A stretch of DNA of 64,000 nt from Cupriavidus basilensis. GTDB lineage: Bacteria; Pseudomonadota; Gammaproteobacteria; Burkholderiales; Burkholderiaceae. Every line of letters starts with the position of its first letter. Positions within the stretch are counted from its first letter, which is position 1. The stretch covers positions 2,666,001 through 2,730,000 of the forward strand of contig NZ_CP062803.1 of the NCBI RefSeq assembly GCF_008801925.2, in the 5' to 3' direction. The position numbers and the translations under genes were made by a program. A model generated the notes under the pieces. It was not told where the DNA came from, ran no database searches, and worked only from the letters and a program-made list of their open reading frames with translations. This document shows positions 37,168 to 46,960 of the stretch, piece by piece.

Positions 37168-38700
37168 TTAGGCGTACACCACCTTGTAGCGCTTGCCGAT
37201 CCGCTCCCACTCGTCGGCTTCTTGCGCCAGGCTGTATTCGACCAGTGGGTTGGCCTCGATCCAGGCCTTGGGCAAGCGCACCTCGAAACCTTCGTCCAGC
37301 CCATCCGAACGCTGGCCCACGGTGATCTCGGGCAGCGGCTCGTCGGCACGGCGCCGGCACAGCACGAACGCCAGGCGCAGGCTGAAGAGCATCCGCCAGT
37401 CGAGGAACTTGCCGCTGCCGGAAAGCTTGCCTAGCTTGCCGGCATGCCCGAGCAGCAGCGTTGCCAGCCGCGCCTGGTCGGTCTTCGAGAAGCCCGGCAT
37501 GTCGGCGTGCGTAGCAATGTACGCCGAGTGCTTGTGGTAGCCGCTATGCGAGATGGTCATGCCGATCTCATGCAGCCCGCCAGCCCAGCCCAGCAGTGCC
37601 AGGTTGTCGTCGCGGCGCTCATTGCGCGGCTCGGGAAACTGCGCCAGCAAACCCAGTGCCGCCTGGCGCACGCGCTGGGCTTGCGCGCGGTCGACGCCAT
37701 AGCGGCGCATGAACTGATCCACGGTGATGGTACGCATGTCCTCGTGGTGCGTGCGGCCCAGCAGGTCGTAAAGCACACCCAGGCGCAGCGCACCGTCGGT
37801 GACGTCCATGCGATCGATGTCGAGCTCGGCGAACACGCCGAGCATGATCGACAGGCCACCTGGCAGCACGGGAATGCGGTCCGCCTTCAGGCCCACCAGC
37901 TTGACCCGGTTGGCATTCTCCGCCTTGACCAGCGCGCGCTTGAGGCGCTCCAGCCCTTCGCGGGTGATGCCATGCTCGGCCGGGTTGTCGTTCATGCCAT
38001 TGAGCTCGATCAGTTCGGCCAGCGCCCGCGCCGTACCGGACGAACCCACCGCCTGCTGCCAGCCGGCCGCCCGGTACTGGCGCACGAGCACCTGGATCTC
38101 CCTGCGCGCGGCCAGTTCCGCCTGCTTCATCGCGTAGTCATCGACGTTCCCGCTGGGGAAGAACTGGCGGCTGTGCGAGACGCAGCCGATATAGAGGCTC
38201 TCCATCAGCTTTGACGTGTAGCCGCTGCCGATGATGAACTCGGTCGAGCCGCCACCGATATCAACCACCAGCCGGTTGCCCGCGCAGGCCGGCGCATCGT
38301 GCGAGGCGCCCAGGTAGATCAACCGCGCTTCTTCGCGCCCGGCAATCACTTCAATCGGGAATCCAAGCGCGTGCTCGGCCTCGATCAGGAATTCCGACGC
38401 GTTCTTGGCTACCCGCAGCGTATTGGTTGCCACCGCGCGCACCTGGTCAGGGGAAAAATCGCGCAGTCGGTCGCCGAAACGCCGCAAGGCGTCGATGCCA
38501 CGCCGGCGGGCGGGCTGGTCCAGGTACTTGTCCGGCGTCAGGCCCGCGGCAAGGCGCACCGGCTCGCGCAGCGCATCGACCTGGAATAGCTGGCTGGCCG
38601 GCCCGGATGCGGTCAGGCTCTCATCCACCCGCCCGATCATCAGGCGGAAGCTGTTTGAGCCCATGTCGACGGCGGCCAGCAAGCGAGGGGTTTGGTTCAT
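37168..38700 (-). CDS. ppx: Exopolyphosphatase
   Basis: This 510-aa Ppx/GppA family protein has the actin-like ATPase motifs DMGSNSFRLMIG near the N-terminus and VVDIGGGSTEFI near residue 145. A C-terminal HD-like region follows (AGGLHEIGMTISHSGYHKHS). It hydrolyses terminal phosphate from polyphosphate, and possibly pppGpp. It is divergent from ppk, which makes polyphosphate, with a shared 184-bp control region. Confidence 0.95.
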   Translation of the reverse strand: MNQTPRLLAAVDMGSNSFRLMIGRVDESLTASGPASQLFQVDALREPVRLAAGLTPDKYLDQPARRRGIDALRRFGDRLRDFSPDQVRAVATNTLRVAKNASEFLIEAEHALGFPIEVIAGREEARLIYLGASHDAPACAGNRLVVDIGGGSTEFIIGSGYTSKLMESLYIGCVSHSRQFFPSGNVDDYAMKQAELAARREIQVLVRQYRAAGWQQAVGSSGTARALAELIELNGMNDNPAEHGITREGLERLKRALVKAENANRVKLVGLKADRIPVLPGGLSIMLGVFAELDIDRMDVTDGALRLGVLYDLLGRTHHEDMRTITVDQFMRRYGVDRAQAQRVRQAALGLLAQFPEPRNERRDDNLALLGWAGGLHEIGMTISHSGYHKHSAYIATHADMPGFSKTDQARLATLLLGHAGKLGKLSGSGKFLDWRMLFSLRLAFVLCRRRADEPLPEITVGQRSDGLDEGFEVRLPKAWIEANPLVEYSLAQEADEWERIGKRYKVVYA

Positions 38701-38784
38701 CGCGGTAGGGGAATGTGGGTAAAAGCCGCAAGCCGCGGCATAAATAACGATGTCGGGCAGTCAGGTTTGCCCAACCGTAGAAAA

Positions 38785-38850
38785 TATGTCTTTATCATGT
38801 CTGCATCGTGACAAAATCACATTGTCATCAATTTGACATGATTCTATGAA
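38785..38850 (+). promoter_or_regulatory. Pho-box-like repeats and candidate promoter before ppk
   Basis: TTGTCAT (38822-38828) and TTGACAT (38833-38839) are separated by 4 bp and match PhoB half-sites. A second 7+4+7 pair, TATGTCT/CATGTCT, lies at 38785-38802. TTGTCA (38822) and TATGAA (38845) are 17 bp apart and could form the core promoter. The spacing of the box to the -10 is not canonical. Confidence 0.5.
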
Positions 38851-38884
38851 AAAGTCGCCGCATTACCAAAAGAAGGTCATGCCT

Positions 38885-40969
38885 ATGTCGACAAGCCCAC
38901 CCGGCACGCTGCTCAACCGCGAAATGGGCATTCTGGAATTCAATACGAGAGTCATGGCACAGGCGGCTGACGCCAACGTGCCGCTGCTCGAACGTCTGAA
39001 ATTCATCTGTATTGTTTCAAGTAATCTGGACGAGTTCTTCGAGATCCGCATGGCCGGCTTGAAGGAGCAGATGCGCGACAATCCTTCCGGCATCACGCCC
39101 GACGGCCTTTCCTTGCAGCAGGCATACCAGATTGTCACGGAGCGCGTGCAAAAGCTGGTGGCCATGCAGTATGACATGCTGCAAAACGTGATTTTCCCCC
39201 TGTTGGAGAAAGAAGGGGTGTTCTTTCACCTCGCCTCCACCTGGAACGAGGCGCAGCGCGAATGGGCGCGCAGCTTCTTCACGCGCGAACTCGGCCCGGT
39301 CCTGACGCCGATCGCGCTGGACCCGGCCCACCCCTTCCCGCGGGTGCTCAACAAGAGCCTGAATTTCGTCATTGAATTGTCGGGCAAGGATGCCTTTGGC
39401 CGGGAGGCCGACCTGGCCATCGTGCAGGCGCCCCGCGCGCTGCCGCGCGTAGTCAGGATGCCCGAGGAACTCTCGGGCTATCCCTACGGATTTGTGCTGC
39501 TGTCGTCCTTCATGCAAGCCTTCGTGCATGAGCTGTTCCCCGCTATCAAGGTCAACGGCTGCTATCAGTTCCGCGTCACCCGCAACTCTGACCTGTTCGT
39601 GTCGGAGGACGATATCACGGACCTGCGCGAGGCACTGCAAGGCGAGCTGCCGACCCGCCACTTCGGCGACACCGTGCGCCTGGAAATCTCGTCCGACACC
39701 CCGCCGGCCATGGCGCGCCGCCTGCTGCTCGAATCCGGCCTGGGCGAGCAGGACGTGTACCGCGTGAGCGGCCCGGTCAACCTGGTGCGGCTGATGCAGA
39801 TCCCCGACCTGGTCGACCGCCCTGCCCTCAAGTACCCGCCGCACGTGCCGGCGCCGGTCAAGGTGTTTGCGCCCGGCGCTTCGATGTTCGACGCGATCCG
39901 CCAGCAGGACGTGCTGCTGCACCATCCCTACGAGAGCTTCAGCTCCGTGCTTGACCTGCTGCAGCAGGCCGCTGTCGACCCTGCCGTGGTAGCCATCAAG
40001 CAGACCGTCTACCGCACCGGCAACGAGTCGCCGGTGATGGAGGCGCTGATGACCGCGGCGCGCAATGGCAAGGAAGTCACGGTGGTGGTGGAACTGCTGG
40101 CGCGCTTTGACGAGGAAACCAACATCAACTGGGCCGAGCGGCTCGAATCCGCCGGCGCGCATGTGGTCTACGGTGTGGTTGGCCACAAGTGCCATGCCAA
40201 GATGCTGCTGATGGTGCGCCGCGAACTGGAAGGTGCCAAGAGCAAGCAGTTCAAGCTGCGCCGCTACGCGCACCTGGGCACCGGGAACTATCATCCGCGC
40301 ACCGCGCGCCTTTACACCGATTTCGGCCTGCTCACCGCCAACGAGAAGATCTGCGAGGACGTCCAGCACGTGTTCCAGCTGCTAACGGGCACTGCGGGCA
40401 CCATCCGCCTGAATCACCTGTGGCAGTCGCCGTTCACCATGCAGAGCAATCTGGTGGAGCATATCCGAGCGGAGGCCCGCAACGCCCGCGCCGGCAAGCC
40501 CGCGCGCATCATGGCCAAGATGAATGCGCTGCTGGAACCATCCATCATCGACGAGCTTTACAAGGCATCACGCGCCGGTGTGAAGATCGACCTGATCATC
40601 CGTGGGGTGTGCGCGCTGCGCCCAGGGGTGCCCGGGCTGTCGGAGCACATCACAGTGCGCTCCATCGTCGGGCGCTTTCTCGAGCATCACCGAGTCTATT
40701 ACTTCCTGGCCGGCGGCACGGAGGTGGTCTACCTGTCCAGCGCGGACTGGATGGACCGCAACCTGTTCCGTCGCGTCGAGGTGGCATTCCCGGTGCTGAA
40801 CAAGGTACTGAAGGCGCGGGTCATCAAGGAGAGCCTGCGGGTGCATCTGCAAGACAATGCCTCCGCATGGCTCATGCAGCCCGACGGCAGCTACATCCGC
40901 AAGCACACCAAGTCCAAGCAGCCGCACGTCAGCCAGAACGACCTGCTGGCCCTGTTCGGTAGCGCCTGA
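38885..40969 (+). CDS. ppk: Polyphosphate kinase 1
   Basis: This 694-aa enzyme polymerises ATP gamma-phosphate into polyphosphate. It has the PLD-like catalytic half with His437 in GHKCHAKML as the likely phosphorylated residue, and a second His near 601 in RFLEHHRVYYF. YAHLGTGNYHPRTARLYTDFGL is typical of PPK1. In-frame ATGs occur at 38846, 38879 and 38885; the last is preceded by AGAAGG at 8-nt spacing and gives the usual length. It is convergent with phoR. Pho-box-like repeats upstream suggest control by PhoB. Confidence 0.96.
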   Translation: MSTSPPGTLLNREMGILEFNTRVMAQAADANVPLLERLKFICIVSSNLDEFFEIRMAGLKEQMRDNPSGITPDGLSLQQAYQIVTERVQKLVAMQYDMLQNVIFPLLEKEGVFFHLASTWNEAQREWARSFFTRELGPVLTPIALDPAHPFPRVLNKSLNFVIELSGKDAFGREADLAIVQAPRALPRVVRMPEELSGYPYGFVLLSSFMQAFVHELFPAIKVNGCYQFRVTRNSDLFVSEDDITDLREALQGELPTRHFGDTVRLEISSDTPPAMARRLLLESGLGEQDVYRVSGPVNLVRLMQIPDLVDRPALKYPPHVPAPVKVFAPGASMFDAIRQQDVLLHHPYESFSSVLDLLQQAAVDPAVVAIKQTVYRTGNESPVMEALMTAARNGKEVTVVVELLARFDEETNINWAERLESAGAHVVYGVVGHKCHAKMLLMVRRELEGAKSKQFKLRRYAHLGTGNYHPRTARLYTDFGLLTANEKICEDVQHVFQLLTGTAGTIRLNHLWQSPFTMQSNLVEHIRAEARNARAGKPARIMAKMNALLEPSIIDELYKASRAGVKIDLIIRGVCALRPGVPGLSEHITVRSIVGRFLEHHRVYYFLAGGTEVVYLSSADWMDRNLFRRVEVAFPVLNKVLKARVIKESLRVHLQDNASAWLMQPDGSYIRKHTKSKQPHVSQNDLLALFGSA

Positions 40970-40982
40970 GGGTGAGGAGGTC

Positions 40983-41011
40983 GGCACGGCGCGCCTCGCG
41001 TGCGCCGTGCC
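40983..41011. terminator. Hairpin between convergent ppk and phoR
   Basis: A perfect 10-bp inverted repeat GGCACGGCGC/GCGCCGTGCC around a 9-nt loop. It lacks a T run, so termination is uncertain. Confidence 0.4.
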
Positions 41012-41044
41012 ATGCACGACGCGGCGAGCAGGCGCTGCCGCTGC

Positions 41045-42388
41045 TCAGGCCGCCTTCTGCGGCGACTGTCCCGGCCGCGGCAAGGCGCTAGGCATATAGC
41101 CGCTGCGATCGACCGGGAAGACCACGCGGAACACGCTGCCGCGCCCCACTTCGCTGGTGATGCGCAGGTCGGCATGGTGGCGCGACAGCACATGCTTGAC
41201 AATGGCGAGCCCGAGGCCGGTCCCACCGGTGTCGCGCGAACGGCTGCGGTCGACCCGGTAGAAACGCTCGGTGAGGCGCGGGATATGGTCGGCGGCAATG
41301 CCCAGGCCCGTATCGGTGACCGAAAAGATGGCGTGCTCGTTCTCGTAGTTCAGCGCGATGCTGATGCGCCCGCCTTCCGGCGTATAGCGCACCGCATTGG
41401 AAACCAGATTGCCGAAGGCCGACAGCAGTTCACGCTCCGCACCCCGGATCGTGACGGCCGGATCGATCTGCGCGGAGATCTGGTGCTCGCCCTGGGACAG
41501 CGCCTCGGCGTCGTGCACGAGGTGCGCAACCAGCTCGGCCAGGTCGATCCGGTCCTGGCTCGGCGGCTGCTCGTCGCTTTCCAGCTTGGCCAGCACCAGC
41601 AAGTCCTCGACCAGGTGCTGCATGCGCATGGACTGCACCAGCATCATGTCGAGGTAGCGGTTGCGATCCTGCTCCGACACCGGCAGGTCGCGCACCGTTT
41701 CCAGGAAGCCGGTCAGCACCGTCAGTGGTGTCTTCAGTTCGTGGGAGACGTTGGCGACGAAATCCCTGCGCATCGCCTCGGTGTTCTCCACCTTGGTGAT
41801 GTCGTGTGTCAGCACCAGCTTGCGGCTTTCGCCGTAAGGCAGGATCTGCACAGCGATCACGCTGCGCTTGTGCTCGCCCATGTCGCGCATCACCAGCGGC
41901 TCATCGAAACGCTGCAAGTGCAGGTACTGGACGAATTCCGGCCGGCGGATCAGGTGGGTGATGCGCTGGCGCACGTCGCGCCGCGCATTGAGCCCAAAAT
42001 GCTGCTCGGCCACATCGTTGCACCATTCGATCTGGTCGGCATCATCCAGCATCAGAACGCCATTGGGCGACGCCTGGATAGCCTGGATAAAACGGGTATG
42101 TTGCTGCTCGACCTGCAACACCTGGGTGCGCCAGCGCTTGACCAGGCGATGCAGGCGGTAATACACCTCGCCCCATAGCCCCAGCGCGCTGGGAATCTCG
42201 CCATAGGCTGGCGCATCCAGCACTTTCCAGAGCCGGTTGATCTGGTAGATGTAGTAGAGCAGATGCCCCAGCAACCCGACGCACAGCACGGCCAGCGCGG
42301 GTACGGGGCCAAGCAAGAAGTACAGCCCCGCCGAAGCCAGGGCCAGGAAAATCAGGATGGCCGCCGAACGGGCCCAGATGACGTTCAT
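41045..42388 (-). CDS. phoR: Phosphate regulon sensor histidine kinase
   Basis: This 447-aa membrane kinase has two N-terminal helices (residues about 9-48), a PAS domain (QASPNGVLMLDDADQIEW), the HisKA site His216 in VSHELKTPL, and the ATPase N box LVSNAVRYTP with G boxes DTGLGIA and GTGLGLAIVKHVL. It phosphorylates PhoB when phosphate is low and is held off by the Pst/PhoU complex. It follows phoB by 115 bp as the last gene of the pst-pho cluster. Confidence 0.95.
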   Translation of the reverse strand: MNVIWARSAAILIFLALASAGLYFLLGPVPALAVLCVGLLGHLLYYIYQINRLWKVLDAPAYGEIPSALGLWGEVYYRLHRLVKRWRTQVLQVEQQHTRFIQAIQASPNGVLMLDDADQIEWCNDVAEQHFGLNARRDVRQRITHLIRRPEFVQYLHLQRFDEPLVMRDMGEHKRSVIAVQILPYGESRKLVLTHDITKVENTEAMRRDFVANVSHELKTPLTVLTGFLETVRDLPVSEQDRNRYLDMMLVQSMRMQHLVEDLLVLAKLESDEQPPSQDRIDLAELVAHLVHDAEALSQGEHQISAQIDPAVTIRGAERELLSAFGNLVSNAVRYTPEGGRISIALNYENEHAIFSVTDTGLGIAADHIPRLTERFYRVDRSRSRDTGGTGLGLAIVKHVLSRHHADLRITSEVGRGSVFRVVFPVDRSGYMPSALPRPGQSPQKAA

Positions 42389-42503
42389 GAAGAAGTGAGA
42401 AGGTCAGGCAGGCGGCAAGACCGCATGGAATGCGGTGGAGTGTGCCATGAAACGGGCAAACTGTAACAGGCGCCACGCCGGAAGCGACGTGGCAAGCCTG
42501 CGA

Positions 42504-43211
42504 TCAGTGGCTCGGCGCGCGAGCCAGGCGGTAGCCGCTGCCGCGCACCGTCTCGATCATGTTGCTGTAGCCGCCGGGGGTCAGCGCGGCGCGCAGGCGC
42601 TTGATGTGCACGTCGACGGTCCGCTCTTCCACGAACACGTGATCGCCCCAGACCTGGTCCAGCAACTGCGAACGGCTGTGAACGCGCTCCGGATGCGTCA
42701 TCAAGAAGTGCAGCAGACGGAACTCGGTAGGACCCAGGTCCAGCTTGATCAGGCCAGATTCATCCTGGCCGGTGACCCGATGCGTGGCCGGGTCAAGGCG
42801 CAGGCCATTGATGGCAACGACGTCATCGGTCAGTTGCGGGGCGCGGCGGCGCAGCACGGCCTTGATGCGGGCCAGCAGTTCCTTGGGCGAGAACGGCTTT
42901 GTGACGTAGTCGTCCGCGCCGGCCTCGAGCCCCAGCACCTTGTCCTGCTCCTCGCTGCGCGCGGTAAGCATGATGATCGGAATCTGCTTGGTGCGGTCGT
43001 TATTGCGCAGTTCCTTGGCGAAGGTCGCTCCCGACTTGCCCGGGAGCATCCAGTCGAGCAGCACCAGGTCGGGCAGCACGTCGCTCATCAGCGACAGCGC
43101 CTGCTCGGCGTTATAGGCCCGGATCGGATAATGTCCCGCGTGTTGCAGGTTGACCGCAATCAGTTCGGCAATCGCGGGTTCGTCTTCGACAACAAGAATG
43201 CTGCTTGGCAT
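42504..43211 (-). CDS. phoB: Phosphate regulon response regulator
   Basis: This 235-aa OmpR-family regulator has its phospho-acceptor Asp53 in LLDWMLPG. A C-terminal winged helix (HSRSQLLDQVWGDHVFVEERTVDVHIKRLR) binds Pho boxes, several of which occur in this window. The ATG follows GGAG. It lies 23 bp after phoU, so it is likely expressed with the pst genes. Confidence 0.96.
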   Translation of the reverse strand: MPSSILVVEDEPAIAELIAVNLQHAGHYPIRAYNAEQALSLMSDVLPDLVLLDWMLPGKSGATFAKELRNNDRTKQIPIIMLTARSEEQDKVLGLEAGADDYVTKPFSPKELLARIKAVLRRRAPQLTDDVVAINGLRLDPATHRVTGQDESGLIKLDLGPTEFRLLHFLMTHPERVHSRSQLLDQVWGDHVFVEERTVDVHIKRLRAALTPGGYSNMIETVRGSGYRLARAPSH

Positions 43212-43234
43212 GTAATTTTCTCCGCGGTGGCGCC

Positions 43235-43939
43235 TTAACTCAGCGCTTCGCGCTCCATGTCCTCACGCGAGGCGTGGCGGACGTCGGTTCCCTTGACGAT
43301 GTAGATGATGAATTCAGCGATGTTCTTGGCGTGGTCGCCAATGCGCTCGATCGCCTTGGCGATAAAGAGGAAATCCAGCGCGACCGAGATCGTGCGCGGA
43401 TCTTCCATCATGTAGGTGATGAGCTTGCGCACGAACCCACGGAATTCGTCGTCGATGGCCTTGTCATCCTTGACGATCCGGGCGGCAGCCACGGTGTCCA
43501 GGCGCGCAAAGGCGTCGAGCGCCTGGCGCAGCAGCGCGATGGCCAGATCGCCCGAGAGCTTCACCTCGGAGTAATTGATCTGGTGGGCGCCCGCGTCTTC
43601 CATGATGTGCTTGGTGCGCTTGGCGATTTTCTCCGCCTCGTCGCCGGCGCGCTCCAGGTTGGTGATGGTCTTGGAAATCGCCATCACCAGGCGCAGGTCG
43701 CGCGCGGTCGGCTGCCGGCGCGCGATGATGTTGCCGCAATCGGCATCGATCTCGAGTTCCAGGGCATTGAGGTGCTGCTCGCGCGCGATGACCTGGTCGG
43801 CCAGGCCCGCGTCGAACTCAGAAAGCGCCCGCATGGCGTTTTCGATCTGCGACTCGACCAGACCGCCCATCTGCAGCAATTTCGTGCTGATGGCGTTGAG
43901 GTCGGCGTCGAATTGGGTCGACAGATGCTTGTCAGACAT
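43235..43939 (-). CDS. phoU: Phosphate signalling protein PhoU
   Basis: This 234-aa all-helical protein has two PhoU repeats, each with the metal-binding E/DxxxD-type pattern (ITNLERAGDEAEKIAKR and AIERIGDHAKNIAEF). It links the Pst importer to PhoR and prevents the Pho response when phosphate is sufficient. It lies between pstB and phoB. Confidence 0.96.
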   Translation of the reverse strand: MSDKHLSTQFDADLNAISTKLLQMGGLVESQIENAMRALSEFDAGLADQVIAREQHLNALELEIDADCGNIIARRQPTARDLRLVMAISKTITNLERAGDEAEKIAKRTKHIMEDAGAHQINYSEVKLSGDLAIALLRQALDAFARLDTVAAARIVKDDKAIDDEFRGFVRKLITYMMEDPRTISVALDFLFIAKAIERIGDHAKNIAEFIIYIVKGTDVRHASREDMEREALS

Positions 43940-43994
43940 GTTGTTCTCCTAGCCGCTCTATTCGTATGCTATGCGTTATGTGCGCAACGCTCAA

Positions 43995-44783
43995 TCAGCC
44001 GAAACGGCCGGTGATGTAGTCTTCGGTTTCCTTGCGATGCGGCTTGATGAAGATCTTCTCGGTCTCGCCGAACTCGATCAGTTCACCCAGGTACATATAC
44101 GCGGTGTAGTCCGAGCAGCGCGCGGCTTGCTGCATGTTGTGCGTCACGATCACCACCGTGTACTCGTCCTTCAGTTCCGCGATCAGTTCTTCGATGCGGC
44201 CGGTCGAGATCGGGTCAAGTGCGGAGCACGGTTCATCCAGCAACAACACTTCGGGGCGGATGGCGATGCCGCGCGCGATGCACAGGCGCTGCTGCTGGCC
44301 GCCGGACAGGCCGTAGCCCGACTGGTTGAGCTTGTCCTTGGCTTCGTTCCACAGCGCCGCCTTGGACAGCGCCCATTCCACGCGGTCGTCCATCTCGGAG
44401 CGAGACAGCTTCTCGAACAGACGCACCCCAAAGGCGATATTGTCATAGATCGACATGGGGAACGGCGTGGGCTTCTGGAACACCATGCCAACCTTGGCAC
44501 GCAGCAAAGCGATGTCCTTCTTGGCGGTCAGCAGGTTCTCGCCATCCATGTTGATCTCGCCCTCGGCACGCTGCTCCGGATAGAGCGCGTACATCTTGTT
44601 GAAGGTGCGCAACAGCGTCGACTTGCCGCAACCGGACGGACCAATGAAGGCCGTTACCTTGCGCTCGGGAATCGACATGTTGACGTTCTTCAGCGCATGG
44701 AACTGGCCGTAGTAGAAGTTCAGGTTGCGCACGTCGATCTTGGCGCGGGTCGTGTCGGGAATGTCGATGACGGTCGAGGTCAT
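43995..44783 (-). CDS. pstB: Phosphate ABC transporter ATP-binding protein
   Basis: This 262-aa ATPase has the Walker [10 protein letters not shown] (residues 48-56), the PstB-typical [14 protein letters not shown] loop, the signature [10 protein letters not shown] and Walker [13 protein letters not shown]. The frame is open far upstream, but the ATG at 44783 ([10 protein letters not shown]) gives the family length. It energises the PstSCA importer. Confidence 0.97.
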   Translation of the reverse strand: MTSTVIDIPDTTRAKIDVRNLNFYYGQFHALKNVNMSIPERKVTAFIGPSGCGKSTLLRTFNKMYALYPEQRAEGEINMDGENLLTAKKDIALLRAKVGMVFQKPTPFPMSIYDNIAFGVRLFEKLSRSEMDDRVEWALSKAALWNEAKDKLNQSGYGLSGGQQQRLCIARGIAIRPEVLLLDEPCSALDPISTGRIEELIAELKDEYTVVIVTHNMQQAARCSDYTAYMYLGELIEFGETEKIFIKPHRKETEDYITGRFG

Positions 44784-44836
44784 GCTCGTCTCTCGCAAAG
44801 TATTTGGGGTAGGCCGTGCGGCTATCGCGCTGCCGG

Positions 44837-45739
44837 TCATTTCTTGAACAGCATGCGTGCCAGGATATTGAGCGCCAGCACACCAACGGTAATCAGGAAC
44901 ACGCCGGCCCAGGCCAGTTGCTGCCATTCGACGAACGGGCTCATGGCGAAGCGGAAGATGGTCACCGGCAGGTTCGCCATCGGCTTGTTCAGGTCGCTGG
45001 TCCAGAACTGGTTGGACAAGGCCGTGAACAGCAGCGGCGCGGTCTCGCCTGCGATACGCGCAACCGCCAGCAGCACGCCGGTGACGATGCCTGCATACGA
45101 CGACTTCACCGTGATCGACAGCACCATCTTCCACTTGGGCGTGCCGAGCGCGAAGGCGGCCTCGCGCAGCGCATTGGGGACCAGGTTCAGCATGTTCTCG
45201 GTGGTGCGCACCACAATCGGAATCTGCAGCAACGCCAGCGCGCAGATGCCGGCCCAGGCGGAGAAATGGCCCATGCGGGTCACCACCAGCGCGTAGACGA
45301 ACAGGCCGATCACGATCGACGGCGCCGACAGCAGGATGTCATTGATAAAGCGGATGAAACTGGCCAGCGGCGACGTCTTGCCGTACTCGGCCAGGTAGAT
45401 GCCCGCCAGGATACCCAAGGGCGTTCCGCACAGCGTGGCGAGGCCCACCATCACGAAGCTGCCGTAGATCGCATTGGCCAGGCCGCCGCCGGCGGTATTC
45501 GGCGCCGGCGTCATCTGCGTGAACAGATCCATCGACAGACCGCCCACTCCCAGTGAAATGGTGGTCCACAGGATCCAGGCCAGCCAGAACAGACCGAACC
45601 CCATGGCGCCCAGCGACGCGGTCAGGGCATAGAAGTTGGTGCGGCGGCGCCGTGCCTGCAGGCGCGTGCGCGTGGCATCCGCATCCGGACTGACTGCCGG
45701 AATCGACGTAGAGGAGGAAGACATGGTGGCTTGGCTCAT
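44837..45739 (-). CDS. pstA: Phosphate ABC transporter permease
   Basis: This 300-aa permease has six helices and the binding-protein-dependent transport signature [18 protein letters not shown]. The ATG at 45739 overlaps the pstC stop (ATGA), indicating coupled translation of the two permease subunits. Confidence 0.96.
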   Translation of the reverse strand: MSQATMSSSSTSIPAVSPDADATRTRLQARRRRTNFYALTASLGAMGFGLFWLAWILWTTISLGVGGLSMDLFTQMTPAPNTAGGGLANAIYGSFVMVGLATLCGTPLGILAGIYLAEYGKTSPLASFIRFINDILLSAPSIVIGLFVYALVVTRMGHFSAWAGICALALLQIPIVVRTTENMLNLVPNALREAAFALGTPKWKMVLSITVKSSYAGIVTGVLLAVARIAGETAPLLFTALSNQFWTSDLNKPMANLPVTIFRFAMSPFVEWQQLAWAGVFLITVGVLALNILARMLFKK

Positions 45740-46701
45740 TTTGCACCCTCGCTCTTGGCCAGGCGGAGCAACAGGATCTTGGACAGCGCCAGGACCACGA
45801 ACGTGATGAAGAACAGGATCAGGCCAAGCTCCATCAATGCGGCGGTATGCAGGCCAGCGCCGGCTTCGGCGAACTCATTGGCCAGCGCCGAGGTAATGCT
45901 GTTGCCCGGCGAGAACAGCGAGGCATTGTCCAGCAGGTTGGTATTGCCGATCACGAAGGTGACCGCCATGGTCTCGCCCAGCGCGCGGCCCAGGCCCAGC
46001 ATCACGCCACCGATCACGCCGGCACGGGTGAAGGGCAGCACCACGCGCCACATCACTTCCCACGTGGTGCAGCCGATGCCATAGGCCGATTCCTTGAGCA
46101 ACACCGGGGTCACTTCGAACACATCGCGCATCACGGACGCGATGTAGGGAATGATCATGATGGCCAGGATCACGCCGGCGCACAGCAGGCCGATGCCCAG
46201 GGGCGCACCCTGGAACAGCTTGCCGATCAGCGGCACCTGCCCCACGGTGGCGGCCAGCGGCTTCTGGAAGTACTCGCCGAAGATCGGCGAGAAGACCAGC
46301 AGGCCCCACATGCCGTAGACGATCGAGGGTACGGCGGCCAGCAATTCGATGGCGGTGCCGAGCGGGCGGCGCAGCCATGCCGGCGACAGCTCGGTCAGGA
46401 ACAGCGCGATGCCAAAGCTGATGGGCACCGCGATGATCAGGGCGATCAGGGAGGTGACGATTGTGCCGTAGATCGGCACCAGCGCACCATAGACGTCCGC
46501 GGGTGGATCCCACTCGGCGGTCCACAGGAAGCGCAGGCCGAAGGCCTCGATGGAAGGCCAGGCGCTGATCGCGAGCGAAACGATGATGCCGCCAAGCAGC
46601 AGCAAGGTCACGATGGCGGCGCCGCGCGTCAGGCCACCAAACAGGATGTCACCGGTACGGCTAGGCGGCCGTACTGCGGATAGATCGGATGTAGTCGCCA
46701 T
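45736..46701 (-). CDS. pstC: Phosphate ABC transporter permease
   Basis: This 321-aa permease has a large first periplasmic loop and the EAA-type loop [30 protein letters not shown]. The frame extends to 46776; the ATG at 46701 ([10 protein letters not shown]) is chosen because it gives the usual N-terminus. It is separated from pstS by 259 bp that hold a strong hairpin and tandem repeats. Confidence 0.95.
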   Translation of the reverse strand: MATTSDLSAVRPPSRTGDILFGGLTRGAAIVTLLLLGGIIVSLAISAWPSIEAFGLRFLWTAEWDPPADVYGALVPIYGTIVTSLIALIIAVPISFGIALFLTELSPAWLRRPLGTAIELLAAVPSIVYGMWGLLVFSPIFGEYFQKPLAATVGQVPLIGKLFQGAPLGIGLLCAGVILAIMIIPYIASVMRDVFEVTPVLLKESAYGIGCTTWEVMWRVVLPFTRAGVIGGVMLGLGRALGETMAVTFVIGNTNLLDNASLFSPGNSITSALANEFAEAGAGLHTAALMELGLILFFITFVVLALSKILLLRLAKSEGAK

Positions 46702-46800
46702 GATGTGGTATTGGAGTTCGTTTAGTAGGCTGCTGGCTAGCCGCGCCGACCGCTCGGGCCGATCGGCTCCTTGCATTGCGTCATGCTTGCTCGCGCGGGT

Positions 46801-46845
46801 TGCCGCGTTTGCCGCGTTTGCCGCGTTTGCCGCGTTTGCCGCGTT
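46801..46845. repeat. Five tandem 9-bp repeats in the pstS-pstC gap
   Basis: TGCCGCGTT is repeated exactly five times head to tail, between the pstS stop and the pstC start and outside both reading frames. A pyrimidine-rich stretch follows on the plus strand. Confidence 0.95.
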
Positions 46846-46898
46846 TTCTGCGCTTCTTCTACTGCTTCTGCTTCTACTGCTTTGCTGTCTTCAATGCC

Positions 46899-46931
46899 GC
46901 CGGTCCGGCGCCCCTGGGACGCCGGACCGGC
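46899..46931 (-). repeat. 12-bp hairpin after pstS
   Basis: GCCGGTCCGGCG (46899-46910) and CGCCGGACCGGC (46920-46931) form a perfect 12-bp inverted repeat with a 9-nt loop, beginning 30 bp past the pstS stop. It lacks a T run, so it may stabilise the pstS message or partly terminate transcription. Confidence 0.85.
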
Positions 46932-46960
46932 ACGGCGCGGCTGCCATGGCAGCCTGCCGG

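Noticed and set aside
46801..46845. CRISPR array or origin iterons
   Set aside because: The repeats are 9 bp, directly contiguous and without spacers, and no cas, rep or dnaA genes are nearby.
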